Shown in pieces: positions 29,014-36,988 of a stretch of 64,000 nucleotides of DNA. The first letter of the stretch is position 1. Every line of letters starts with the position of its first letter. The notes under the pieces are model-generated. The model was given only the letters and a program-made list of their open reading frames with translations. It made no database searches and was not told the DNA's origin. The position numbers were made by a program, and so were the translations under genes. The DNA comes from Planctomycetales bacterium ZRK34 (lineage in GTDB: Bacteria > Planctomycetota > Phycisphaerae > Phycisphaerales > Zrk34), in assembly GCA_014873095.1 (NCBI GenBank), contig CP050848.1, positions 620,001 through 684,000 on the forward strand, read 5' to 3'.

Positions 29014-30776
29014 AGCGACTGCCTCCCCTGCTGCGCTGATCGGCTGACCAGGTACAGATGCCCGGTCATCAATGCCGCGGCGATCAGCCCGAACACCCAC
29101 GCCACCGACTGATACTCCCAACTGAATACCGCCGCCTGCGCCCAGTCGCCCCACTGCCCCGCCCCGCGCGGTGAAAGGTCCGACTCTTCACGATCCAGCA
29201 CATTCGCCTGCAACGCATACGTGTCAGAACCCGCGGCAATCTCGTAGCGCCCCGCTGCGTCCGCCGGCATGCTCACCTTATGGTCCGTCACCGCCAGATC
29301 AATCGCCTCGCCCACGGGGTTCATCACGCGGACCGTTTCGATATTCTGCGGCAGGTTCACCACCACCGTCTCACCGACGCGGACATTCACCCGCCGCGGG
29401 CCGGGCATGTGCTCCGCCCGCCAAGCGATCATGTTCCACCACAGAATCGGCCAGTTCGGCGAGTTCTGCATGGATGACAACTCGGCCCGCAGACGCAGAT
29501 GCACATCATGGCGGCCAGACGGGTATTCAACATCAGAAAGCAGCGTGATGTTGCCAGCCGTGATGATCGGTCGGCCCGGCAGCGACTGGCTTTCACCCGC
29601 CGCCCAGATGACACCGCTGAGCGAAAGGCCTTCGCTCAGCGGGTGGGCGCGATCGATCACGAACGGGCCGAGGTAGGCCTGGGCCGGTTCATCACGCTGC
29701 AGGTGAATGACCCAGCGATGCGGCGCATTGGTCGCGGCCGTGCGATCAGTGATCAGCAACTGCTCGCCGGCCGTGACAAGGGCCGCTCGATCCGTCGCCT
29801 CGATCGCCCGCTGAACATACTGCTGCACCGAGGCGTCGTTGATTGCCAGCCCGACGCGCACGGGCGGTGTCTGCACCGGGGCCAGGTCCACGTGATTGTC
29901 GACTGTGAGTTCGTCATCACCGAGCCGTACTGTCAGCACGGGCGTTTGGGTGGGCACGTCAACGAATATCGAGCGGGTCTGACGCTCGGCGAGGTTCACC
30001 GTCTGCTGCTGGAGCGTCGTGCCGTCATGCGAAATTTTAAGCGGTACGCGCACGGGTTGAGCCGCGAAGTTGGCCAGTTCAATCAGCAGTCGATCGCGGT
30101 CGCCTTCGTTGGAACGGGTCGCGTTGACGATCGCCACGTTGGGCCGATCGCGCCCGTAGGCCCACCACTGGATGCGCCCGCCTTCGGGTTTGATCGCCGG
30201 CTCGTGATCGGTGATCACCAGCACGCGCTCGTTGTCACCGCCCAGTTGCATCGCCAATGCTGTAGCCGCTGACACATCCGCAGACGGCCACTGACACCGC
30301 CAGCCTTCCAGCAGCGCCTCGGCCTGACCCGTCTGCTGCACCGCCTCGCCAAGCACCAGCGGCTTGTCACGCGCCAGCACAAACCGCGCCGTGTACAGAT
30401 CGCTTTCGAGCACTTCGACGATGGCGGCCATCGCCTGCGTGCGCGCCGACTGATCACTGACCGAGCCGCGTGCCTGCATCGAATACGAATCGTCGAGCAC
30501 GATCACCAGCGGCAGGCGCGTCGTCGCCGCCAGCATGCGAGGCCCCGCAGCCGCCAGCGCCAGCATCACCAGCGCCAGCAGTTCCAGCAGGAACAACAGC
30601 GGCACCTGTAGATGCTGCAGTTTCGTGCCGCCTTCGCGTGCCTGCGCCATTTCCGACCACAGCATCAGGCTTGAAACCGTCTGTCGGCGATACCGATTGC
30701 GCAGCCAGTAGATCGCCGCCAGCGCCGGCAGCGATGCCAGACCAATCAAGGCCAGCGGCGCCAGAAACGTCGGCAT
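29010..30776 (-). CDS. BatA-like protein with N-terminal BatA and VWA domains
   Basis: A 588-residue protein. It starts with the BatA N-terminal helix (MPTFLAPLALIGLASLPALAAIYWLRNRYR; PF07584) and a second helix (LLFLLELLALVMLALAAAGP). A VWA domain follows (IVLDDSYSMQ, MIDAS D-x-S-x-S). The middle is beta-rich and a last helix lies near 560 (SVAWVFGLIAAALMTGHLYLV). The start overlaps the DUF58 stop by one base. It lies with MoxR and DUF58 genes, as in Bat operons; its partner proteins are likely the DUF58 and 26176 products. Confidence 0.87.
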   Translation of the reverse strand: MPTFLAPLALIGLASLPALAAIYWLRNRYRRQTVSSLMLWSEMAQAREGGTKLQHLQVPLLFLLELLALVMLALAAAGPRMLAATTRLPLVIVLDDSYSMQARGSVSDQSARTQAMAAIVEVLESDLYTARFVLARDKPLVLGEAVQQTGQAEALLEGWRCQWPSADVSAATALAMQLGGDNERVLVITDHEPAIKPEGGRIQWWAYGRDRPNVAIVNATRSNEGDRDRLLIELANFAAQPVRVPLKISHDGTTLQQQTVNLAERQTRSIFVDVPTQTPVLTVRLGDDELTVDNHVDLAPVQTPPVRVGLAINDASVQQYVQRAIEATDRAALVTAGEQLLITDRTAATNAPHRWVIHLQRDEPAQAYLGPFVIDRAHPLSEGLSLSGVIWAAGESQSLPGRPIITAGNITLLSDVEYPSGRHDVHLRLRAELSSMQNSPNWPILWWNMIAWRAEHMPGPRRVNVRVGETVVVNLPQNIETVRVMNPVGEAIDLAVTDHKVSMPADAAGRYEIAAGSDTYALQANVLDREESDLSPRGAGQWGDWAQAAVFSWEYQSVAWVFGLIAAALMTGHLYLVSRSAQQGRQSL

Positions 30777-31648
30777 TACGACACCCTCAACACTTCGGTT
30801 TCAACCAGCTCGCGCAGATCCCACTCGGCCAGCAGGTTCTCGGCGACCAGTGTCACCATCGTCGCGCCGACCTGCGTGGCGGCCCGGTTCCAGTTTTCCT
30901 GGTGACGGGCCAGCGCCGCTCGGTAGCGCTGTTGCGCAGCGGCATCGATGAACACTTCCTGCAACGTGCCGGTTTCTGAATCCACCAGCCGAACAGACCC
31001 GCGCTGCGGCGGCTCGGCGTCGGCCCGCGCCAGAAGCTGCACCACCACCACGACCGCGGCCCGCGTCGCAATCTGTTGCAACACGATCGACGGATCGCCC
31101 ATGAACAGTAGATCGCTGATCAGTACACGGATCGATTGCGCCCGAAAGCGCGGCGGCATGCGCTGCAGCGACTCGTGCAACGGTTCATCGTGATCAAACC
31201 GCAGATCGCGCCAAAGCGAAGGCGGCTCGTGACCATTGACGATGCTGTGACAACCGTCGCGGGCCATGTGGGCGGCGTGTGTATACCCGCTGTTGGCCGC
31301 GGCGGCGGCGAAGGCGGCGGCGAGCGCGACCGCGGCTCCGGCCTTGCGGGAACCGGTCAGCGCCATCGAGGCCGACCCATCCAGCAGCAGGTCCACATGC
31401 GGGCTGACCTCTTCGCGGTAGAGCTTGACGTGCAGTCGATCCGAGCGTGCGTAGGCCGACCAGTCGATGCGGCGCAGGTCGTCACCGGGCATGTATTCGC
31501 GGTGTTCCTTGAACTCGAGACTCGAACCGGCCTGCTGTCCCACTTGCGCCCCGGCGAGCCCCATCGGCACACGCCGCGGCATCGTCAGCGCGTATCGCGA
31601 GCCGACCTGCTCGCCCCGGATCAACATGGCATCAAAATCATCGGGCAT
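30776..31648 (-). CDS. DUF58 family protein (VWA-like)
   Basis: A 290-residue DUF58 protein. The family signature is SSLEFKEHREYMPGDDLRRIDWSAYARSDRLHVKLYREE, followed by LLLDGSASMALTG, a VWA-type MIDAS. There is no transmembrane segment, in contrast to longer DUF58 proteins. It lies with MoxR in the same operon. The family is thought to work with the MoxR ATPase in assembly of envelope or metal-binding complexes. Confidence 0.9.
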   Translation of the reverse strand: MPDDFDAMLIRGEQVGSRYALTMPRRVPMGLAGAQVGQQAGSSLEFKEHREYMPGDDLRRIDWSAYARSDRLHVKLYREEVSPHVDLLLDGSASMALTGSRKAGAAVALAAAFAAAAANSGYTHAAHMARDGCHSIVNGHEPPSLWRDLRFDHDEPLHESLQRMPPRFRAQSIRVLISDLLFMGDPSIVLQQIATRAAVVVVVQLLARADAEPPQRGSVRLVDSETGTLQEVFIDAAAQQRYRAALARHQENWNRAATQVGATMVTLVAENLLAEWDLRELVETEVLRVS

Positions 31649-31651
31649 GGG

Positions 31652-33184
31652 TTAGGCGTCGGGAGAGTCGGGCTCGGGGTTCGCTGGTTCGGAAGGCTCC
31701 ACCGGCGCGGGGGTTGAGGGCAACGGTTGAAACTGGCGGGCCCGGGCGAAAAACCACGGCAGGCTCATCACCAGAATGCCCCCCGCCCAGACGCTGCCGA
31801 ACCACCACGCCGTCTGGCGGACGTGATCATTGACGAACATGACGAACGGCATCGTCAGGTAATACTCACTCGGCATGCGGTAAAACGTTTTACCTGAGAC
31901 GATCCACCCGATCGTCAGCGGCAGGATCGTCCCGATCGCCATCAGAATCAGCGTCAGCGCGTAGGTATTGTTTGGCGTGATCAAGCGGCGCATCAGGCGG
32001 CGGCGGAGCATCATGGCTGTCATCGCATAGGCGAAAAAGTACAGCGCCATCGGGATGCAGAGGTCCAGGCATTCGTTGAGATCATGATGATTTGAATAGC
32101 TGGAGAAGGTCGTTCCCCACCACCAGGCCAGCGTGCCCGTCGCGGCGACGAGGATCACGATCCATGCGACGCCCCCCGCGGCTCCGCTGTAGAACACGAA
32201 CGCCAACCGCCGCAGCAGAAAGTTGCGGGGGATCATCCCGCGGAGCCGCGCGCCCCAGGCGTCGCGTTCGCTGACCGATGCCAAGATCGCCACGCATCCA
32301 ATGCACACCGTCAGAATGACCCACGCGATGACCGGCGCGTGGTCGGTGATGATTCGGCTCCAGATGAACATGTATCCGCCGATCACCAGCCAGGCGGCCG
32401 TCAGATACACACGTACGATCAGCGCCCGGTTTGACGAAGGCGGCGACACCATCGCCACGCTGATCACGTACATCAGCCCGGTCAGCGCGATCGTCAACAC
32501 GGTGAACACGGCCATGCCCTGCCAGAAGTCCGACGCACCGATGCCGCCGCTGTAGAAAATCAGCGACGACGTCATACCGATGGTCATGGAAAACACGGTA
32601 ATCAATGTGCCGAGTCCGACCAGCGCCAGCATCGACTTGAGCACGCGGTTGGCCGGGATGCACGCCAGGAAGATCGCAAACATGTTCGACGCGGACACGA
32701 TCAGAAAGTCGATGCCCAGCAGCGTGAAGATCGTCGGCAGGTCGATGCCGCGCAGCAGATACGTCAGCGACAAAAACGGCAGACACGCTGAGTAGATCAA
32801 CACGGTCACCATCATCGCCGAAGCGAACTTGCCCCAGATGATCGAGCGCGGGCGGATCGTCGTCACGTAGAGCAGATCGACCTGCGTGCCGGATCGCTCC
32901 GCGGCCAGGCGTATCGCCGCGTAAGCCGGCACGAACAGCAGACACGTGCCCAGCAGAATCGCCGAAAGCACCATGAACACGGTCCGCCCCGCTTCGAAAT
33001 TACCCGCCGCGCCGGCGCTGTCATCGAGCATGAGAAACAACCCGAGCGTGGCTAGCTGCACCGCCAGAAACAGCATCAGCACCGAAGCGACGAACTTGCC
33101 CGCCACGGCCTGACGCAGCTCCTTGACCACGATCGGGTTCATGCGATCGTCGACGACCGAAAAGATGTTCGTTAATGCACTCAC
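31652..33184 (-). CDS. ABC transporter permease (ABC-2 type)
   Basis: A 510-residue membrane protein with about 12 helices, including FVASVLMLFLAVQLATLGLFLML, FMVLSAILLGTCLLFVPAYAAIRLAAERSGTQVDLLYVTTIRPRSIIWGKFASAMM (the typical ABC-2 coupling segment) and TMPFVMFVNDH. The gene overlaps the ATPase gene at 33181-33184 by 4 bp and lies 3 bp before the DUF58 gene. The pair probably forms an exporter like the gliding-type ABC-2 systems found beside MoxR operons. Confidence 0.85.
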   Translation of the reverse strand: MSALTNIFSVVDDRMNPIVVKELRQAVAGKFVASVLMLFLAVQLATLGLFLMLDDSAGAAGNFEAGRTVFMVLSAILLGTCLLFVPAYAAIRLAAERSGTQVDLLYVTTIRPRSIIWGKFASAMMVTVLIYSACLPFLSLTYLLRGIDLPTIFTLLGIDFLIVSASNMFAIFLACIPANRVLKSMLALVGLGTLITVFSMTIGMTSSLIFYSGGIGASDFWQGMAVFTVLTIALTGLMYVISVAMVSPPSSNRALIVRVYLTAAWLVIGGYMFIWSRIITDHAPVIAWVILTVCIGCVAILASVSERDAWGARLRGMIPRNFLLRRLAFVFYSGAAGGVAWIVILVAATGTLAWWWGTTFSSYSNHHDLNECLDLCIPMALYFFAYAMTAMMLRRRLMRRLITPNNTYALTLILMAIGTILPLTIGWIVSGKTFYRMPSEYYLTMPFVMFVNDHVRQTAWWFGSVWAGGILVMSLPWFFARARQFQPLPSTPAPVEPSEPANPEPDSPDA

Positions 33185-34116
33185 TGCACTTCTCCGCTGG
33201 TGATCGTCATGAACAGCTCTTCAAGGTCGGCCTTGCGCTGGTGGAACTCGGCGATGCGGAAGTTTCGACGCAGCAGTTCGGCCAGCAGGTCGCAACAGGT
33301 TTCTTCATCACCGGCGACGTCGGCCTCGACGCTGGGACCGACCAGGCGAGCCGCTTCGACATGCGGCATCTCCAGCAGAGCTTTGCAAAGTTCTTCGTTG
33401 GAGCCGTAGTTGCGGATGATCATGGTGCGATGGGTCGGGGCGTCGCCGCCGTGGGAGATGTTGTGCATCGTGCCGGCCCGGAGGATGCGACCTTTTTCGA
33501 TGATCACCGCCCCGTCGCAGATTTCGGCCAGCTCGGTGAGGATGTGCGAGCTGATGAGAATCGCCTTGCCCTGCTGGGCCAGCACTTTTAAAAGCTCGCG
33601 CAGCTCGACACGCGCCCGCGGGTCAAGTCCGGCGGCCGGCTCATCCATGATCAGCAGCGGCGGATCGTGCACCAGCGCCCGCGCCAGCGAGACGCGCTGC
33701 TTCATGCCCTTGGACAGCGCGTTGAGCATCTTCTCGCGAATGCCCATGAGGTTGGTGAACTCCTCGACGGATTCGACGACCTGCTGCCGCTTCGGCGAGC
33801 CGATGCCGTAGGCCCGGGCGAAGAAGTCGAGGTATTCGTGAACGGAGATGTCGCGGTGGACCGGGAGATTGTCGGGCATATACCCGATCATGCGACGGGC
33901 GTGCTCGGGGCGCTCGACGACGGAATGACCGTTGATGGTGGCGTCGCCGGCGGTGGGCTCATCGAGCGTGGCGAGGATGCGCATGGTGGTGGTTTTACCG
34001 GCGCCGTTGGGCCCGACGAACCCGAAGATCTGCCCGGACTCAAACGAGAAGGTGATATCGTCGACCGCGCGGGTCGTACCGAAATGACGCTTGAGATTGT
34101 TGACTTCTACTTTCAT
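33181..34116 (-). CDS. ABC transporter ATP-binding protein
   Basis: A 311-residue ATPase with Walker A GPNGAGKTT, the Q-loop at MIGYMPDNLP, signature LSKGMKQRV, Walker B LLIMDEPAAGLDP and the switch His in ISSHIL. The C-terminal 80 residues after the core look like an accessory domain typical of ABC-2 exporter ATPases. It overlaps both neighbours by 4 bp. Confidence 0.94.
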   Translation of the reverse strand: MKVEVNNLKRHFGTTRAVDDITFSFESGQIFGFVGPNGAGKTTTMRILATLDEPTAGDATINGHSVVERPEHARRMIGYMPDNLPVHRDISVHEYLDFFARAYGIGSPKRQQVVESVEEFTNLMGIREKMLNALSKGMKQRVSLARALVHDPPLLIMDEPAAGLDPRARVELRELLKVLAQQGKAILISSHILTELAEICDGAVIIEKGRILRAGTMHNISHGGDAPTHRTMIIRNYGSNEELCKALLEMPHVEAARLVGPSVEADVAGDEETCCDLLAELLRRNFRIAEFHQRKADLEELFMTITSGEVQ

Positions 34117-35930
34117 GGCCGCACCACCGTCGTGATGCCGTACAGAACGCTGGGCTCAGGGCGGGCGACCGCACCGGGCAAGGCGTCCTCGAGAAACGGC
34201 GTCGATTCGAGAATCGCCACGTAATCGCCACGCCGCAGCAGGCGATCGCGATGGATGTCGTCACGAATGCGTTCAACCTTCACGGCGTTCAGCCAATCGT
34301 CGCTGTACAGACGGCGCAACGCATCCGCGGGCGGCGTGCCAACCTTCGGGTGAGATGCCTCGATTTCCAGCGTGACTTTTTCACCGGCGGGGATGTCGGC
34401 GGCGTGATACAGCGTGCCGTCTTCGGCGGCGTAGTAGAACTCGCGGATGTCGACGGCCAGACCATTGGTGGCGGTGAAGTGGCCATCTGAAAGCTGCGCG
34501 ATATCGACACGACGTCGCTCAACGTCGACCTTGCGAAGCTTGAAGTGGGCCGGCACGCGCGATGTGATCCATCCCGAGGCCAGGTGCTGATCGCGGGTCC
34601 AGTCGACGCTGCGGGCATTGCCGCTGCCGGTGTATCGGTGGGTCTGCACCTGCGGGTTCAATTCGGTCTGCCGTGAAAAGTGCAGCCCGTCGCCGGGGGC
34701 CAGCGGTGCGTAGAACGCGCACCACCCGATCGTCGCGGCGCGGTGCGTGTTCTGATCAAGGATCGTGAATGTCTGCGTGCGACTGTGTACGGTCCAGCCT
34801 TCGGCGAAAATGTTGTAAGTGAACACCGCCCCGCAGGCCGCCAGTGATATTGCCGGCACCGTCCACAGCAACCACATCCGCCGCTTCTTCTTGCTCAGCA
34901 GCACCAGGTTCACCGGCCCGATCAACACCGCGAACACCAGCATGAGCCCGAACAGCCCACGCACCGGCACGCCGAGATTGTCCACGACGCTGAAGGCGTT
35001 GTTTGCCGCCTTGACGCTGAGCCGGTGGTCGAACGGTTTGCTGGTTTGCGCCGCCTCGTTGCCGAAGGTTCGCACCTGCGTCGTCGTCCACTGGCTCATG
35101 TCCGACGTTTCGATCTCGATGACGCGGCCGAATCCCACGGAATAATTCTGCGAGGCGCCCGTCGTGCGTTGCCACGACACAGGCGCTTCCCATGGCCCGA
35201 ACACCGCGAGCGTGCCGCCGATCTGGACATATGACACGATCGCATCGCGCACCGCTGCCGGCATGCGACGCATGTCGTCACCCGTCACGGCGATCACATC
35301 AAATCGCGAATACGCCAGCCACGACTGCGGCCACGCATCGACCGGCAATTCATTCTGCACATACTGCCTTTCGGCCGGCGACCATCCCCCTGTGCTGGGC
35401 GTGCCGAACTCGGCATCGATGCGCGAACGCAGGTTGGACTGGTTGACGGATCGGGTGTGCATGACGGCGATGTCCGACGTGCCGCCGCCACCGGCGCCGC
35501 CCCACATGAATCGCTGCATGTGCTCGACGCTGCCGCTGACGAGTTGGCGTCGTTGCTCTGTGCCGTCGATGGCCACGCCCACCGACGAGCTGTACATCGG
35601 CAGCGGCGGTTGGAGCAATTGAATCTGCCCCTTGGCCCCGGGCTCGACGCGGATGCTCTGACTGATGCGATAAATGTGGTCTGACGCGCTGCCGCCGCGA
35701 TGTTCCATCCACAACATGACCTGGTGAGCGGCCGTCTTCGAATCGTTGGTCACGTTGTAGGTGTACTCGGCGTAGCCGTGGTCGGTCTCGCCGCCGGCAT
35801 GCGATTGGGTGGTGACGGTGATGTCGCCGTAGCGCTCGGCCCGCGCGGCGGCCGCGCTCATCGCGAGCATCAACCCCAGCACGATCAGCGCACGACCTGC
35901 GACCCGGATGTGAACGCGCCTCTGTTTCAC
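34113..35930 (-). CDS. Large exported membrane protein of the MoxR/ABC operon
   Basis: A 605-residue protein. A signal peptide (ALIVLGLMLAMSAAAARA) is followed by an Ig-like beta domain, then a GATase-like segment (AIVSYVQIGGTLAVFGPW). Two close transmembrane helices lie at about 330-385 (LFGLMLVFAVLIGPVNLVLLS and MWLLWTVPAISLAACGAVFTYNI), and a C-terminal beta-rich domain follows. I recognise no named family. Its place between MoxR and the ABC genes suggests a periplasmic component of the exporter or assembly machine. Confidence 0.7.
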   Translation of the reverse strand: MKQRRVHIRVAGRALIVLGLMLAMSAAAARAERYGDITVTTQSHAGGETDHGYAEYTYNVTNDSKTAAHQVMLWMEHRGGSASDHIYRISQSIRVEPGAKGQIQLLQPPLPMYSSSVGVAIDGTEQRRQLVSGSVEHMQRFMWGGAGGGGTSDIAVMHTRSVNQSNLRSRIDAEFGTPSTGGWSPAERQYVQNELPVDAWPQSWLAYSRFDVIAVTGDDMRRMPAAVRDAIVSYVQIGGTLAVFGPWEAPVSWQRTTGASQNYSVGFGRVIEIETSDMSQWTTTQVRTFGNEAAQTSKPFDHRLSVKAANNAFSVVDNLGVPVRGLFGLMLVFAVLIGPVNLVLLSKKKRRMWLLWTVPAISLAACGAVFTYNIFAEGWTVHSRTQTFTILDQNTHRAATIGWCAFYAPLAPGDGLHFSRQTELNPQVQTHRYTGSGNARSVDWTRDQHLASGWITSRVPAHFKLRKVDVERRRVDIAQLSDGHFTATNGLAVDIREFYYAAEDGTLYHAADIPAGEKVTLEIEASHPKVGTPPADALRRLYSDDWLNAVKVERIRDDIHRDRLLRRGDYVAILESTPFLEDALPGAVARPEPSVLYGITTVVRP

Positions 35931-36988
35931 GATGCCTCGCCTGTTGCAGTGACCTGCATGTCCGAAGGAAGATCGAGCCCGGTTTCGTCGAGTGATTCGA
36001 GCAAGCCGTCGATCACGTCGCGGGTGCTGACCCGATCGAATCGTGATTTGTAATTCAGAATCATGCGATGGTTGAGCACCGCCGCCGCGACTGCCCGCAC
36101 GTCTTCAAACCCGACCGTCGGCCGCCCGGCGATCAGCGCACACGCCCGTGAGGCTTCAGCCATGGCGATTGCCGCGCGGGGCGAAGCGCCGTAGCTGACG
36201 TACTGGTTGACCGCCTCGGTCGCTTCGCCGCCGCCGGGGTGCGTCGCCGCGACCAGCCGTGCGATGTAACGCGACACCGGCTTCGGCAGAAAGATGCGTT
36301 CCATCACGGCGAACAGCTCGGCCAGTTGTTCGCCCGTCAACTGGAAGTCGGTCTTCGGGGCCTCGCCGCGCCGGCGCGAGCTGATGATCTGCTCCAGCAC
36401 TTCCGCCTGAACATCCCCGACGTGCAGCTTGAACAGAAAACGGTCGAGCTGCGCTTCCGGCAGCGGATAGGTGCCTTCCAATTCAATCGGGTTCTGCGAA
36501 GCCAGCACGAAAAACGGATCCGGCAGCGGGCGCGTCACTCCGAGCATGGTCACACATCGCTCCTGCATGGCTTCGAGCATGGCCGACTGTGTCTTCGGCG
36601 AGGCGCGATTGATTTCGTCAGCAAGCAGAATGTTGGTGAAGATCGGGCCCGGCTGAAAGGTCATCTCGCGCCGGCCGGAGTCGGTGTCCTGCAGGATGTG
36701 GTTGCCGAGAATATCGCCGGGCATCAGGTCGGGTGTGAACTGCACGCGGTTGAACTGAAGGCTCATCAGTTCGCCGAGCGCCTTGACCAGGGCTGTCTTG
36801 CCGACACCGGGCAGCCCTTCGAGCAGGATGTGGCCCCGTGAAAGGACGCCCACGAGCACCATGCGATGCAGTTCGCTTCGACCCAACAGAATGCGATCGA
36901 GTTGTTCGAGCAGTTGCCGCACGCGTTCGGCGGCCGGTTCAAGCTCGGAAACGTCAAGCAACGACGGCGTTGGTGTCATACGGTTCAC
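35927..36988 (-). CDS. MoxR family AAA+ ATPase
   Basis: A 353-residue MoxR ATPase. Walker A is GLPGVGKTALVKAL; the MoxR helix insert carries QFNRVQFTPDLMPGDILG; Walker B is ILLADEINRASPKTQSAMLEAMQE. Sensor 1 is FVLASQNPIELEGTYPLPEAQLDRF. A C-terminal lid domain (GASPRAAIAMAEASRACAL) completes it. It overlaps both neighbours by 4 bp. MoxR ATPases act with VWA and DUF58 proteins as chaperone-like modules. Confidence 0.94.
   Translation of the reverse strand: MNRMTPTPSLLDVSELEPAAERVRQLLEQLDRILLGRSELHRMVLVGVLSRGHILLEGLPGVGKTALVKALGELMSLQFNRVQFTPDLMPGDILGNHILQDTDSGRREMTFQPGPIFTNILLADEINRASPKTQSAMLEAMQERCVTMLGVTRPLPDPFFVLASQNPIELEGTYPLPEAQLDRFLFKLHVGDVQAEVLEQIISSRRRGEAPKTDFQLTGEQLAELFAVMERIFLPKPVSRYIARLVAATHPGGGEATEAVNQYVSYGASPRAAIAMAEASRACALIAGRPTVGFEDVRAVAAAVLNHRMILNYKSRFDRVSTRDVIDGLLESLDETGLDLPSDMQVTATGEAS

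Noticed and set aside
29014..29154. N-terminal extension of the VWA/GATase protein
   Set aside because: The extra 47 residues are Gly/Val/Arg-rich and antisense-like; ATG 29013 overlaps the preceding stop by 4 bp, as elsewhere in the operon.
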